DNA of 64,000 nucleotides, from contig JAFUFO010000010.1 of the NCBI GenBank assembly GCA_017469885.1, forward strand, positions 1-64,000, given 5' to 3'. The translations under genes and the position numbers were made by a program. The notes under the pieces were generated by a model, which worked only from the letters and a program-made list of their open reading frames with translations, did not search any database and was not told where the DNA came from. Origin of the DNA: Solobacterium sp. (GTDB taxonomy: Bacteria; Bacillota_I; Bacilli_A; Erysipelotrichales; Erysipelotrichaceae). Shown piece after piece: positions 25,080-33,100 of the stretch. Numbering within the stretch: the first letter of the stretch is position 1; every line of letters begins with the position of its first letter.

Positions 25080-25403
25080 GTGAATGAATGTGTAGTAGTG
25101 GGAAGAGTGATGGAAGTTCCCGAAATCCGAAAAACAGCGAAAGGAAATGTGGTTGCCTCGATGCTGGTGGAGAGTGACCGCAACTTCCGGGACGAGGACG
25201 GGACGATCGGAACGGATGTATTCAACATTACGCTCTGGCGCGGTGAGGCAGAACAGGCCAGATCGATTCTCAAACCGGGATCCATGGTCGCTGTGCGCGG
25301 AAGACTCAGCGGACGGATGGTCCAGAAGGAAGACCGGACTTATTATTTCTGTGAGGTGATCGCAGAACATGTAGATTATCTGCGGGGATTGAATCCGGCG
25401 TGA
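25080..25403 (+). CDS. ssb: Short single-stranded DNA-binding protein
   Basis: A 107-residue single OB-fold protein with typical SSB strands (NECVVVGRVMEVPEIRKTAKGNVVASMLVESDR and later FNITLWRGEAEQARSILKPGSMVAVRGRL). It lacks the Gly/Gln-rich linker and acidic DxDDxPF tail of the replication SSB, so it resembles accessory, SsbB-like paralogues. The replicative ssb, normally beside rpsF/rpsR, must be elsewhere. The start is GTG with AAAGGAG 10 nt upstream. Confidence 0.85.
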   Translation: MNECVVVGRVMEVPEIRKTAKGNVVASMLVESDRNFRDEDGTIGTDVFNITLWRGEAEQARSILKPGSMVAVRGRLSGRMVQKEDRTYYFCEVIAEHVDYLRGLNPA

Positions 25404-25440
25404 ACCGGGATTGTATCATTCCGGCCCGATTCTGAACATG

Positions 25441-25466
25441 AGATCCGCTCCGGCGGGTCTTTTTCA
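25441..25466 (+). terminator. ssb terminator
   Basis: AGATCCGC pairs with GCGGGTCT (one G-U), short loop, then TTTTTC. Confidence 0.7.
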
Positions 25467-25528
25467 TGTGTGACCCATCATGCTTTTTGTTAATATAGTT
25501 ATGTTGATTAACCACAGGAGATAAAACT

Positions 25529-26950
25529 ATGGCATTTGATTCATTAAGTGATCGTCTGAATAAAACCATGCGGAATATCATCGGAAAAGGAAAACTGACC
25601 GATGCCAACATGGAGGATATGCTGAAGGAAGTGCGGCTTGCACTCCTTGAGGCAGATGTTAACTATCGCGTCGTAAAGGACTTCCTGAATCACGTCCGTG
25701 ACAAGGCGAGAGGTGAGGATGTTCTGAATTCCGTTGAACCGGGTGAAATGCTCGTCAAGATCGTGCATGATGAGATCATTTCTCTGCTTGGTGAAGAACG
25801 CGCGGAACTGAACTTTAAAGAAGACGGTATGACCATCATCATGATGGTCGGTCTGCAGGGAACCGGTAAAACAACCAGTGCCGCAAAGATTGCGCGTCTC
25901 TGCAAGACAAAATACAACCGGAAGCCGATGCTGATTGCGGCGGACATTATCCGTCCGGCTGCGATCGATCAGCTGAAGACCCTCGGTGCGTCCATCGATA
26001 CCGAAGTCTTCTCGCTCGGTACGCAAGTCAAGGCGCTCGAAACTGCAAAGCAGGGTGTGGAATACGCAAAAGCCAACGGCTACGATACGGTTCTGATCGA
26101 TACCGCCGGCCGTCTCCACATTGATGAAGAACTCATGCAGGAGCTTGCGGATATCAACGCTGCGGTGTCTCCGGATGAAATCCTTCTGACGGTTGATGCG
26201 ATGACCGGTCAGGATATCGTCAATGTCGCAAAATCCTTTGCGGATCAGCTTCCGCTCACTGGACTTGTCGTCACAAAGTTTGACGGCGACAGCCGCGGCG
26301 GCGGAGTACTCTCTGTCAAGGCAATTACCGGACTGCCTGTAAAGTTTGTCGGTGAAGGTGAAAAGATCGATGACATGGATGCCTTCTATCCGGACCGTAT
26401 GGCAGACCGGATCCTCGGCATGGGAGATGTTGTCTCGCTCGTTGAAAAGGCCCAGGAAAAACTGGACATGGAAGAGGCTGAACGCACCGCACAGCGGATG
26501 ATGGACGGTGTATTTACCATGGATGACATGCTGAGCCAGCTGGAACAGTTCCAGAAGCTCGGCCCGCTTAGCGGCATTCTGAAGATGCTGCCGGGATACG
26601 GACAGTTCGCGGATATGATCGATGAAAACAAGGCAAATGATTCCCTGAAGAAAACCAAGGCAATCATTCAATCCATGACAAAGGCGGAACGCATCGATCC
26701 TTCCAGAATGCGCGGATCGATGAAGAAACGCGTTGCGGCGGGCTCCGGCACAACCGTCACCGAAGTCAACCGGCTCATCAATCAGTTTGAGAAGATGAAA
26801 AAGATGATGGGTGCGATCGGAAACATGCAGAAGAAAGGTTCCCTGAATGAAGAGAATCTCAGCCGCATGATGGGCGATATGGAAGAGCAGATGAAGCGGA
26901 ATCCGCAGATGCGCTACGGAAAACCCGGCAAGAACCCATTTAAATTCTGA
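25529..26950 (+). CDS. ffh: Signal recognition particle protein Ffh
   Basis: A 473-residue SRP54 GTPase delivering ribosome-nascent chains to FtsY. It has an N-domain helical bundle (1-90), then the G-domain with G1 GLQGTGKTTSAAK, G3 DTAGR and G4 TKFDGDSRGGG. The methionine-rich M-domain (about 300-445) contains the SRP-RNA/signal-binding segments SKMTKAERIDPSRMRGSMKKRVAAGSG. A basic FKF-type end closes it. The usual upstream partner ylxM is absent. The SD is CAGGAG. Confidence 0.96.
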   Translation: MAFDSLSDRLNKTMRNIIGKGKLTDANMEDMLKEVRLALLEADVNYRVVKDFLNHVRDKARGEDVLNSVEPGEMLVKIVHDEIISLLGEERAELNFKEDGMTIIMMVGLQGTGKTTSAAKIARLCKTKYNRKPMLIAADIIRPAAIDQLKTLGASIDTEVFSLGTQVKALETAKQGVEYAKANGYDTVLIDTAGRLHIDEELMQELADINAAVSPDEILLTVDAMTGQDIVNVAKSFADQLPLTGLVVTKFDGDSRGGGVLSVKAITGLPVKFVGEGEKIDDMDAFYPDRMADRILGMGDVVSLVEKAQEKLDMEEAERTAQRMMDGVFTMDDMLSQLEQFQKLGPLSGILKMLPGYGQFADMIDENKANDSLKKTKAIIQSMTKAERIDPSRMRGSMKKRVAAGSGTTVTEVNRLINQFEKMKKMMGAIGNMQKKGSLNEENLSRMMGDMEEQMKRNPQMRYGKPGKNPFKF

Positions 26951-26958
26951 TTACTGAA

Positions 26959-26986
26959 AAATCTGTCCTGCGGGACGGATTTTTTC
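26959..26986 (+). terminator. ffh terminator
   Basis: Stem AATCTGTCC/GGACGGATT (one G-U) with a 4-nt loop, then a T7 run. Confidence 0.85.
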
Positions 26987-27086
26987 GTTTTGAACCGTAA
27001 TCCGATTCACAGGATGAAAATCTATGATATTTTATTATTAACAAGAAGGGCATTCTGTGCATTTAATGGAATGCAATCACTGCAAC

Positions 27087-27103
27087 GCCGGATGGAATCC
27101 GGC
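27087..27103. other. Perfect hairpin in the EIIA leader
   Basis: GCCGGAT/ATCCGGC with a 3-nt loop, 47 bp before the PTS gene. No T-run follows, so it is not a terminator; it may be a leader structure or operator. Confidence 0.4.
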
Positions 27104-27150
27104 ATAAACAGAAATAGAAAAAGTTCAGGTGTAAAGGAGAATAATGAGTT

Positions 27151-27660
27151 ATGGGACTGTTTGATTTTCTGAAGAAAAAGGAAGAAGAGCCGGTTAACAA
27201 CATCAGTGTTGCGGATGACGTGATCATCGCACCTGCTGATGGTGAGCAGATCGACATTGCGACAGTCAGCGATCCGGTATTCGCTGAAAAGATGATGGGT
27301 GACGGTGTTGCATTCCGCTTCCCGCTCGAGAAAGTAACCATCTGTGCTCCGGCAAACGGAACACTTTCCGTGCTGTTCCCGACAGGACATGCATTCGGCG
27401 TTACCATGAACAACGGTGTTGAAGTACTGGTTCACATCGGTATCGAAACCGTCAACGCAAAGGGTGACGGATTCACACTCTGCAGCAAAAAGCAGGGCGA
27501 TACCGTCAAAGCCGGTGATCCGATCGTCGTTGCGGATTTTGCAAAACTCAGCAAGACCTATGATGTTTCCACAATGCTGATCATCACAAATCCGAACGAT
27601 CAGACCATTACCTTCAAGGGCCCGGGCAAAGTCGAAAAAGGCCAGCCGGTCATTGAGTGA
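27151..27660 (+). CDS. PTS glucose-type EIIA component
   Basis: A 169-residue single-domain EIIA of the glucose family (PF00358), a soluble phosphocarrier between HPr and a membrane EIIBC. The two active-site histidines are in TGHAFGV (about residue 89) and VLVHIGIETV (about 104, the phosphorylated one). GDTVKAGDPIV and the C-terminal VEKGQPVIE hairpin are typical. No EIIBC gene is adjacent, so this is a free-standing, Crr-like unit that could serve several transporters. AAAGGAG lies 11 nt before the ATG. It is flanked by terminators on both sides, an insertion into the usual ffh-rpsP order. Confidence 0.93.
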   Translation: MGLFDFLKKKEEEPVNNISVADDVIIAPADGEQIDIATVSDPVFAEKMMGDGVAFRFPLEKVTICAPANGTLSVLFPTGHAFGVTMNNGVEVLVHIGIETVNAKGDGFTLCSKKQGDTVKAGDPIVVADFAKLSKTYDVSTMLIITNPNDQTITFKGPGKVEKGQPVIE

Positions 27661-27670
27661 AAATGATTTG

Positions 27671-27705
27671 AAGACTGTCAAGCAAAAATGCTTGACAGTC
27701 TTTTT
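27671..27705 (+). terminator. EIIA gene terminator
   Basis: Perfect 14-bp stem AAGACTGTCAAGCA/TGCTTGACAGTCTT with AAAA loop and T-run. Confidence 0.95.
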
Positions 27706-27749
27706 CTGTTCTGCCATAATCAGTTCTGTTCGTAAGGAGGAATATAAAC

Positions 27750-28034
27750 ATGGCAGTTAAGCTGAGACTTACCCGTATGGGTGCGAAAAAAGCTCCGAGA
27801 TACCGTATCGTTGCGGCAGATTCCAGAAGCCCGAGAGACGGTCGTGTCATTGATACACTGGGCTATTATGATCCGACAACGGAGCCGGAGACAGTAAAGG
27901 TTGATGCAGAAAAGGCAATCGACTGGATGAAGAAGGGCGCACAGCCTTCCGATACTGTCCGCAACATTCTTTCCCGTCAGGGCATCATGAAGAAGTTCAA
28001 TGATGAAAAGAATGTCGGAAAAGAGAAGAAGTAA
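27750..28034 (+). CDS. rpsP: 30S ribosomal protein S16
   Basis: A 94-residue S16 beginning [32 protein letters not shown], the family signature. It is slightly long because of a lysine-rich tail ([14 protein letters not shown]). A strong AAGGAGG SD precedes the ATG, and a CATAAT at 27715-27720 may be the -10. It starts the rpsP-khpA-rimM-trmD run. Confidence 0.97.
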   Translation: MAVKLRLTRMGAKKAPRYRIVAADSRSPRDGRVIDTLGYYDPTTEPETVKVDAEKAIDWMKKGAQPSDTVRNILSRQGIMKKFNDEKNVGKEKK

Positions 28035-28040
28035 TTAAAC

Positions 28041-28292
28041 ATGGCAGAGCTGGATAAGGTTCTTCTTGACCTGGTCAGCCCGATGGTAGAAGACAAGGAA
28101 TCTCTTTCCGTTAAGGAAATGCCGAGTGAAAGCGCGCGTGAAGTTGTTCTGCATGTTTATGCAAAGAACGACGACATTGCACGTCTGATTGGCCGCAGAG
28201 GATCCATGGCATCTGCACTGCGCCAGGTAATGTCGGTTGCGTCACACACCGATGATAAAAAGGTGACAATCAAGTTCGAGGAAATCGGCTGA
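28041..28292 (+). CDS. khpA: KH-domain RNA-binding protein KhpA
   Basis: An 83-residue single KH domain with the GxxG loop IGRRGSMASALR. KhpA forms a heterodimer with KhpB (Jag/EloR) and binds many RNAs, with links to cell elongation. It starts 6 bp after rpsP with no strong SD, so translation is probably coupled. The position between rpsP and rimM is the standard one (ylqC). Confidence 0.9.
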   Translation: MAELDKVLLDLVSPMVEDKESLSVKEMPSESAREVVLHVYAKNDDIARLIGRRGSMASALRQVMSVASHTDDKKVTIKFEEIG

Positions 28293-28298
28293 TCTTAC

Positions 28299-28346
28299 AG
28301 AGAGTTCACAGCACATCGCTGCGGGCTCTCTTTTGTTTGTTATAAT
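28299..28346 (+). terminator. Weak terminator plus rimM -10 box
   Basis: AGAGAG (28299-28304) pairs with CTCTCT (28326-28331), with an inner CAGC/GCTG, and is followed by TTTTGTTTG. TATAAT at 28341-28346 follows at once and lies 19 bp before the rimM ATG, so rimM-trmD may have their own start in addition to read-through. Confidence 0.5.
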
Positions 28347-28365
28347 GCAGATTGCAGGAGGCACC

Positions 28366-28875
28366 ATGGCATATATCGAAATAGGACGGGCTGTGAATAC
28401 CCACGGTCTCAAAGGAGAACTGAAAATTGAAAGCTGGTCGGATTTTGACGATATTCGCTACCAGCCCGGAAATACGATTTATCTTGTCCGTGATGATGAG
28501 GTAAATGCATTTACCGTGCGCAGTTACCGGCCGCACAAGGGATTTGCGCTTGTCGCATTTGAAGAACTTGAAGATATCAATGCGGCGGAGCCGTTCAAAG
28601 GATATACCGTATGTGTTGATGAGAAAGACCGGCATGAGCTCCCGGAAGGGGAATATTACTATGATCAGCTGATCGGACTGCTTGTGCAGGATGAAGACGG
28701 CCGTCATATCGGTGAGGTGATTGCCGTAGAGGAAACCAACGGTGCACAGGACAATCTTCGCGTGAAACGGGAAAACAACAGCGATGCGCTGATTCCGAAT
28801 GTACCGGCGTTTGTAAAGAATGTGGATCTTGAGGTCAAGGTGATCACGATTCATGTGATCGAGGGGCTGTTATGA
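28366..28875 (+). CDS. rimM: 16S rRNA processing protein RimM
   Basis: A 169-residue 30S maturation factor that binds S19. The N-terminal RimM barrel has the IGRAVNTHGLKGELKIESWSD signature; the C-terminal PRC barrel includes YYYDQLIGLLVQDEDGRHIGEV and a terminal IPNVPAFVKNVDLE. The ATG at 28366 follows CAGGAGG; the in-frame upstream extension lacks an SD. Its stop overlaps the trmD start. Confidence 0.95.
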   Translation: MAYIEIGRAVNTHGLKGELKIESWSDFDDIRYQPGNTIYLVRDDEVNAFTVRSYRPHKGFALVAFEELEDINAAEPFKGYTVCVDEKDRHELPEGEYYYDQLIGLLVQDEDGRHIGEVIAVEETNGAQDNLRVKRENNSDALIPNVPAFVKNVDLEVKVITIHVIEGLL

Positions 28876-29591
28876 GAATCTCAGTGCTGACGCTCTTTCC
28901 GGAACAGTTTGAGGGGTTCTTTTCCACAAGCATCGTAGGACGCAGCGTGGAACGCGGTATCGTAAACGCTGATCTTGTGCAGATCCGTGATTTTGCGAAA
29001 GATACCCATCGGCATGTGGATGATACGCCGTTCGGAGGCGGGGCCGGAATGGTCATGAAGTGCCAGCCGGTATTTGACGCGCTGGAATCGGTGCGCACTC
29101 CGGACAGCCGTGTTGTGCTGCTCAGCGCTTCAGGGAAGCCGTATACCCAGAAGAAAGCGCATGAACTTGCATCCGTGCCGCACCTGATTCTTCTGTGCGG
29201 ACACTATGAAGGCGTGGATGAGCGCATCGCAGAAGCGTGTGATGAACAGATCTCCATCGGTGACTATGTGCTTACCGGCGGAGAGCTTGGCGCCATGGTC
29301 ATTGCGGATTCCGTGATCCGTCTTCTGCCGGGCGTAATCAGAGAAGACAGCATTGCGGAAGAGTCCTATGAAAACGGACTTCTGGAATATCCCCAGTATA
29401 CCCAGCCGGCAGATTACAACGGCAGCCGGGTACCGGACGTCCTGTTGTCAGGGCATCATGAAAATATCCGGAAGTGGCGGCTTACGCAGTCCCTGCTCAG
29501 AACGCGTGAAAACCGTCCGGATCTCTTTGCGGCCCATGAACTTACCAGAGAAGAACAGAAACTGCTTGATGCGGCGGACAGGGAATCCTGA
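28872..29591 (+). CDS. trmD: tRNA (guanine-N1)-methyltransferase TrmD
   Basis: A 239-residue SPOUT methyltransferase making m1G37. Signatures are FGGGAGMVMKCQP, LLCGHYEGVDERI and the trefoil-knot SAM site SIGDYVLTGGELGAM; GLLEYPQYTQP also fits. The start overlaps rimM by ATGA. In most Bacillota rplS follows, but here an unrelated gene does. Confidence 0.97.
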   Translation: MRISVLTLFPEQFEGFFSTSIVGRSVERGIVNADLVQIRDFAKDTHRHVDDTPFGGGAGMVMKCQPVFDALESVRTPDSRVVLLSASGKPYTQKKAHELASVPHLILLCGHYEGVDERIAEACDEQISIGDYVLTGGELGAMVIADSVIRLLPGVIREDSIAEESYENGLLEYPQYTQPADYNGSRVPDVLLSGHHENIRKWRLTQSLLRTRENRPDLFAAHELTREEQKLLDAADRES

Positions 29592-29595
29592 TCCG

Positions 29596-29623
29596 TTGCA
29601 TTTTTATTTCTTCATGGTACTAT
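29596..29623 (+). promoter_or_regulatory. Promoter after trmD
   Basis: -35 TTGCAT (29596-29601), 16-bp spacer, -10 TACTAT (29618-29623), ahead of the gene at 29645. Confidence 0.4.
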
Positions 29624-29644
29624 GTACATGCTTTTGAGAAGACT

Positions 29645-30559
29645 ATGAACAACGATGCGCTGATGATCAGAGTAACCGTACACCGCAGATCGATTTTTCC
29701 GAAGGTGGTCACTCCGAACATGATCATGCTGGAGGGGATGAAATCCGGCGGTGTCATTAACGGAAGGTTCAGACCGGAGGAGAACGGACAGAGTTTTACG
29801 ATTGCCTACCGTCCGGATCGGATCGGCCGCGGGATTCAGATCCGCTGGGACGAAAATGACGTCCGCTTTACGGAACTGTGCCTGAATCTGCCGTCCAGTG
29901 AAGAAGAACTGGATGACTTTTTCCGCATGAGTGCCCGGCTTGCCCGGCAGGATATCAGTGAAGTTCTGATCAATGACAAGCCATTCATGCCGAAAGAATT
30001 TCACACGATCCGGGAAAGCTACCGTGTCTATAATCTGAAACTCCTTCACGAAATGATGGGGAATGTCCTGAATGAACCGCCGGGAAGAATTTCCATCGGC
30101 TGTGTATTTCATCGGCTGGTTGCCGGCGAGAAGGAAGCGGACCGCATGTGGGCGGGAGTTGATGCGTCCGCGTTCCGTGACTGGATGCATGAATCTCAGG
30201 CAGTGGATGCCTATTTCTCGGAAGCCCGTGTGGAAGAAAATGATACAGCGCAGGAATACCGCGCTGTATTCCCGATGCCTTCCGGCACCACAGTGATTCT
30301 TCCGGATCACGAAGAACTCCCGATCCGGTTCTATGATCTTGAGACAGGCCGGCCGCGCTATACGATTTCCGAGTGGCTTGTGGAACTGGTTGACGATTCC
30401 ACGCGAAATGTAATCGGACAGCTTCCGCTCGGGGAATTCCGCAGCCGTCTTCCGCAGGATAAGATTTCCTATTTTGATGCGGCTGACTCACTGCTGAAAC
30501 CATTTACGGTAGAAGAACTCCAGCTTCTGCTTGGACAGGCGAACCAGGAACATGCCTGA
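29645..30559 (+). CDS. Protein of unknown function, 304 residues
   Basis: Not recognised. It is soluble, acidic overall, and has no signal peptide or membrane helix. The first half includes a beta-rich segment (VTVHRRSIFPKVVTPNMIMLEG); the second half has mixed alpha/beta character, ending in a short helix (VEELQLLLGQANQEH). Only a weak GAGAAG precedes the ATG; the alternative in-frame ATG at 29663 has no better SD. It overlaps the downstream GNAT gene by 8 bp, so the two are co-expressed. Confidence 0.7.
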   Translation: MNNDALMIRVTVHRRSIFPKVVTPNMIMLEGMKSGGVINGRFRPEENGQSFTIAYRPDRIGRGIQIRWDENDVRFTELCLNLPSSEEELDDFFRMSARLARQDISEVLINDKPFMPKEFHTIRESYRVYNLKLLHEMMGNVLNEPPGRISIGCVFHRLVAGEKEADRMWAGVDASAFRDWMHESQAVDAYFSEARVEENDTAQEYRAVFPMPSGTTVILPDHEELPIRFYDLETGRPRYTISEWLVELVDDSTRNVIGQLPLGEFRSRLPQDKISYFDAADSLLKPFTVEELQLLLGQANQEHA

Positions 30560-31058
30560 CCGTCTTTTTTTGCGGCCGTTTGAACCGGAGGACGGCGAAT
30601 CATTTTATCGCAATGTAATGAAGGATTCCGCACCGGAACTCTTCGGGCTGGATCATCCGGCATTGCCTGCTGATGCGCAGAACTATATTGCAGAACGGAT
30701 TCCGTTCTATGAGCGTCCGCATTTTTATGATTTTGCGGTTGTAAGAAGATCTGACGGGGAAGTCATCGGCGAGGTCAATGCCGCTTATATTTCTCCGGAT
30801 ACTGCGGATATCGGCTATGTGATCGGCCCGCTGTTTCGGGGACAGGGCTACGCGAAGGAAGCGGTGAAGCTTCTGATCACACGACTGACGGAGGACGGCA
30901 TTCATAAGATCTACGGCGCATGCCGTGCCGATAACATCGCATCGCATGCGGTGATGCGTGCCTGCGGAATGCGGAAAACCATGAAAATTCCCGTACGGGT
31001 ATCTGTAAGAGAAGCGGAATCGGGGCTTCACTGGTACCTGATTGAATTACAGCACTAG
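30552..31058 (+). CDS. GNAT-family N-acetyltransferase (RimJ/RimL-like)
   Basis: 168 residues. It starts with the RLFLRPFEPEDGESFYRNV segment usual for RimJ/RimL-like enzymes and carries the acetyl-CoA pyrophosphate loop RGQGYAKEA (motif A, about residues 101-109) and the NIASHAVMRACGM motif B. The acceptor could be a protein N-terminus or a small amine; this cannot be resolved from sequence. The ATG at 30552, after CAGGAA, is chosen over an in-frame TTG at 30531. Confidence 0.85.
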   Translation: MPDRLFLRPFEPEDGESFYRNVMKDSAPELFGLDHPALPADAQNYIAERIPFYERPHFYDFAVVRRSDGEVIGEVNAAYISPDTADIGYVIGPLFRGQGYAKEAVKLLITRLTEDGIHKIYGACRADNIASHAVMRACGMRKTMKIPVRVSVREAESGLHWYLIELQH

Positions 31059-31060
31059 AG

Positions 31061-31091
31061 TGCAGTTTGCATAATCGCAGACTGCATTTTT
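31061..31091 (+). terminator. Terminator after the GNAT gene
   Basis: TGCAGTTTGC/GCAGACTGCA (one G-U) with a 6-nt loop, then TTTTT. Confidence 0.8.
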
Positions 31092-31136
31092 GTTATTATA
31101 GTTAAAAAGTATTCATTCATGCAGGGAGGTTTTACT

Positions 31137-33035
31137 ATGAGCATGGGTCCCGGCGGAATGGGACGCGGCATGCGCGGCTTTATGACGGAAGAGGAAAAAC
31201 AGCAGGCACCGAAGGTTACCAAAGAACTGCTGGTCCGGGTGTTTTCCTGGCTGAAACCGTACTGGAAACAGTTTGCTCTGACGCTGTTCTGTATTCTGAT
31301 TTCATCTGTTCTTTCCATTCTTCCATCTGTCCTCACCGGTGAGATTATCGATAAGGGATTGTATGGGCGGAATCTGCCACTGCTGATCCGTCTGATTCTG
31401 CTGTCACTGCTGGTGACATTTCTTTCCAATCTCATCGGTGTTGCGGAATCGTATCTGAACTCCTGGATTGCCCAGCATATTACCTTTGATATGCGCAACC
31501 AGCTGTTCCGCCATCTTCAGACCATGTCACAGCGCTTTTTCACCACGAACAATCAGGGCGATATCGTGACCCGGATGACATCGGATGTGGATGGAGTAAA
31601 GCGTGTTGTCACGGATACGTTTTCCAGTATCCTTTCAAACACCATTACTCTGATTGTCGCTATGACCGCAATGTTTCAGCGGAACTGGATCCTTGCGGTG
31701 CTCGGCATTATCATTGTGCCGCTGTTTGCGATTCCGACACGGCGTGCCGGAAAGACCAGATGGTCTCTGACCAGAGAAGCGCAGGCCTGCAATGATGAAA
31801 TCAACGGTATTCTCAATGAGACGCTGTCCGTCAGCGGACAGACTCTGGTAAAACTGTTCGGCAAGGAAGAAACGGAATACAAGCGCTATGAAGAGGCGAA
31901 CCGGCGGATGATCGCACTGAATATCCGTGAGTCGATGGCTGGCCGCTGGTTCCGCGTAATTATCAGCACCGTATCCTCGATCGGTCCGATGCTGCTGTAC
32001 CTTGTCGGCGGCATTCTGATGATGAAATACAACAGTGATCTTACGGTCGGCGACATCACCGTGCTTGTAACGCTGCTTTCCAGGATGTACGGCCCGGTAA
32101 ATCAGCTGCTTAACATTCAGGTGGACTGGATCCGGTCCATGGCACTGTTCACAAGAATCTTTGAGTATCTTGATATGGAGCCGGAAATCAAAAACTGTCA
32201 GAACCCGATCATTCCGGCAGCCGCGACCGGTTCCGTGAAGTTTGATCATGTTGGATTTTACTATGAATATCCGCATCAGATTCTCAAGGACATCAGTTTT
32301 GAACTGAATGCCGGTCACAGTATCGCCATCGTCGGTCCGTCCGGTTCAGGAAAGAGCACCATGATCAATCTGATTCCGCGTCTCTATGATGCGACAGAGG
32401 GAACGGTATATTTTGACAGCGTCGATGTACGAAAGCTTGATCTTGCATGGCTCCGGTCCAATATCGGCATTGTTACCCAGGATACCTATCTGTTTAACGG
32501 AACCATCCGGGACAATCTCCTGTACGCAAAGCCGGAGGCGACCGAGGAGGAACTGATCGAGGCATGCCGTAAGGCAAATATCTATGACTTTATCGAAGCA
32601 CAGCCGGACGGTATGAATACGATTGTCGGCAACCGCGGTCTGAAACTGTCCGGCGGTGAAAAACAGCGTATCTCCATTGCCCGTGTTCTGTTGAAAGATC
32701 CTGCACTGATGATCTTTGACGAGGCGACTTCTGCGCTGGATTCCATCAGTGAACAGAAGATCCAGGATGCGATCGACCCGCTGATTGAAAGCCGGACATC
32801 GATCCTGATTGCCCACCGGCTCAGTACGATCCTTGCGGCGGATGAGATCCTCGTCCTGAAGAACGGCGAGATCGTGGAGCGCGGCCAGCATGCAGATCTG
32901 GTACGGCAGGGCGGTGTCTATACCGAACTCTATGAAACACAGTTCGGTGCCGGAAATGTAAGCGGTCCGGAAGACGAAGCAGGACGGGTCGCCGGCTGGA
33001 ATGCCAGCTATACCGAAGGTGAAGGCAATGCATAA
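31137..33035 (+). CDS. ABC-type multidrug/lipid exporter, fused membrane and ATPase domains
   Basis: A 632-residue half-transporter of the MsbA/LmrA/MdlB type that would work as a homodimer; no second half-transporter gene is adjacent. A Gly/Met-rich N-terminus (MSMGPGGMGRGMRG) precedes six membrane helices (about residues 45-345). The nucleotide-binding domain has Walker [10 protein letters not shown], signature LSGGEKQRIS, Walker B LMIFDEATSALD and the H-loop IAHRLST. The ATG at 31137 follows GGGAGG. The substrate is unknown. Confidence 0.93.
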   Translation: MSMGPGGMGRGMRGFMTEEEKQQAPKVTKELLVRVFSWLKPYWKQFALTLFCILISSVLSILPSVLTGEIIDKGLYGRNLPLLIRLILLSLLVTFLSNLIGVAESYLNSWIAQHITFDMRNQLFRHLQTMSQRFFTTNNQGDIVTRMTSDVDGVKRVVTDTFSSILSNTITLIVAMTAMFQRNWILAVLGIIIVPLFAIPTRRAGKTRWSLTREAQACNDEINGILNETLSVSGQTLVKLFGKEETEYKRYEEANRRMIALNIRESMAGRWFRVIISTVSSIGPMLLYLVGGILMMKYNSDLTVGDITVLVTLLSRMYGPVNQLLNIQVDWIRSMALFTRIFEYLDMEPEIKNCQNPIIPAAATGSVKFDHVGFYYEYPHQILKDISFELNAGHSIAIVGPSGSGKSTMINLIPRLYDATEGTVYFDSVDVRKLDLAWLRSNIGIVTQDTYLFNGTIRDNLLYAKPEATEEELIEACRKANIYDFIEAQPDGMNTIVGNRGLKLSGGEKQRISIARVLLKDPALMIFDEATSALDSISEQKIQDAIDPLIESRTSILIAHRLSTILAADEILVLKNGEIVERGQHADLVRQGGVYTELYETQFGAGNVSGPEDEAGRVAGWNASYTEGEGNA

Positions 33036-33039
33036 TCAT

Positions 33040-33062
33040 AAACCCGGCACGGCCGGGTTTTC
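33040..33062 (+). terminator. ABC exporter terminator
   Basis: Perfect stem AAACCCGGC/GCCGGGTTT with ACG loop, then TTCC. Confidence 0.75.
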
Positions 33063-33100
33063 CTTATGCGTGGAGGCGTTCTATGAAGTAAAATGACTTC

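Noticed and set aside
23888-25285. A 465-codon leftward frame across the YfmH-type and ssb genes
   Set aside because: Shadow frame; it crosses a terminator and two well-supported rightward genes.
25544-26671. A 375-codon leftward frame opposite ffh
   Set aside because: Antisense to the conserved Ffh coding sequence.
27087-27103. Ribonucleic antiterminator (GlcT/LicT-type RAT) before the PTS gene
   Set aside because: The hairpin is too short, lacks the RAT sequence and is not followed by an overlapping terminator.
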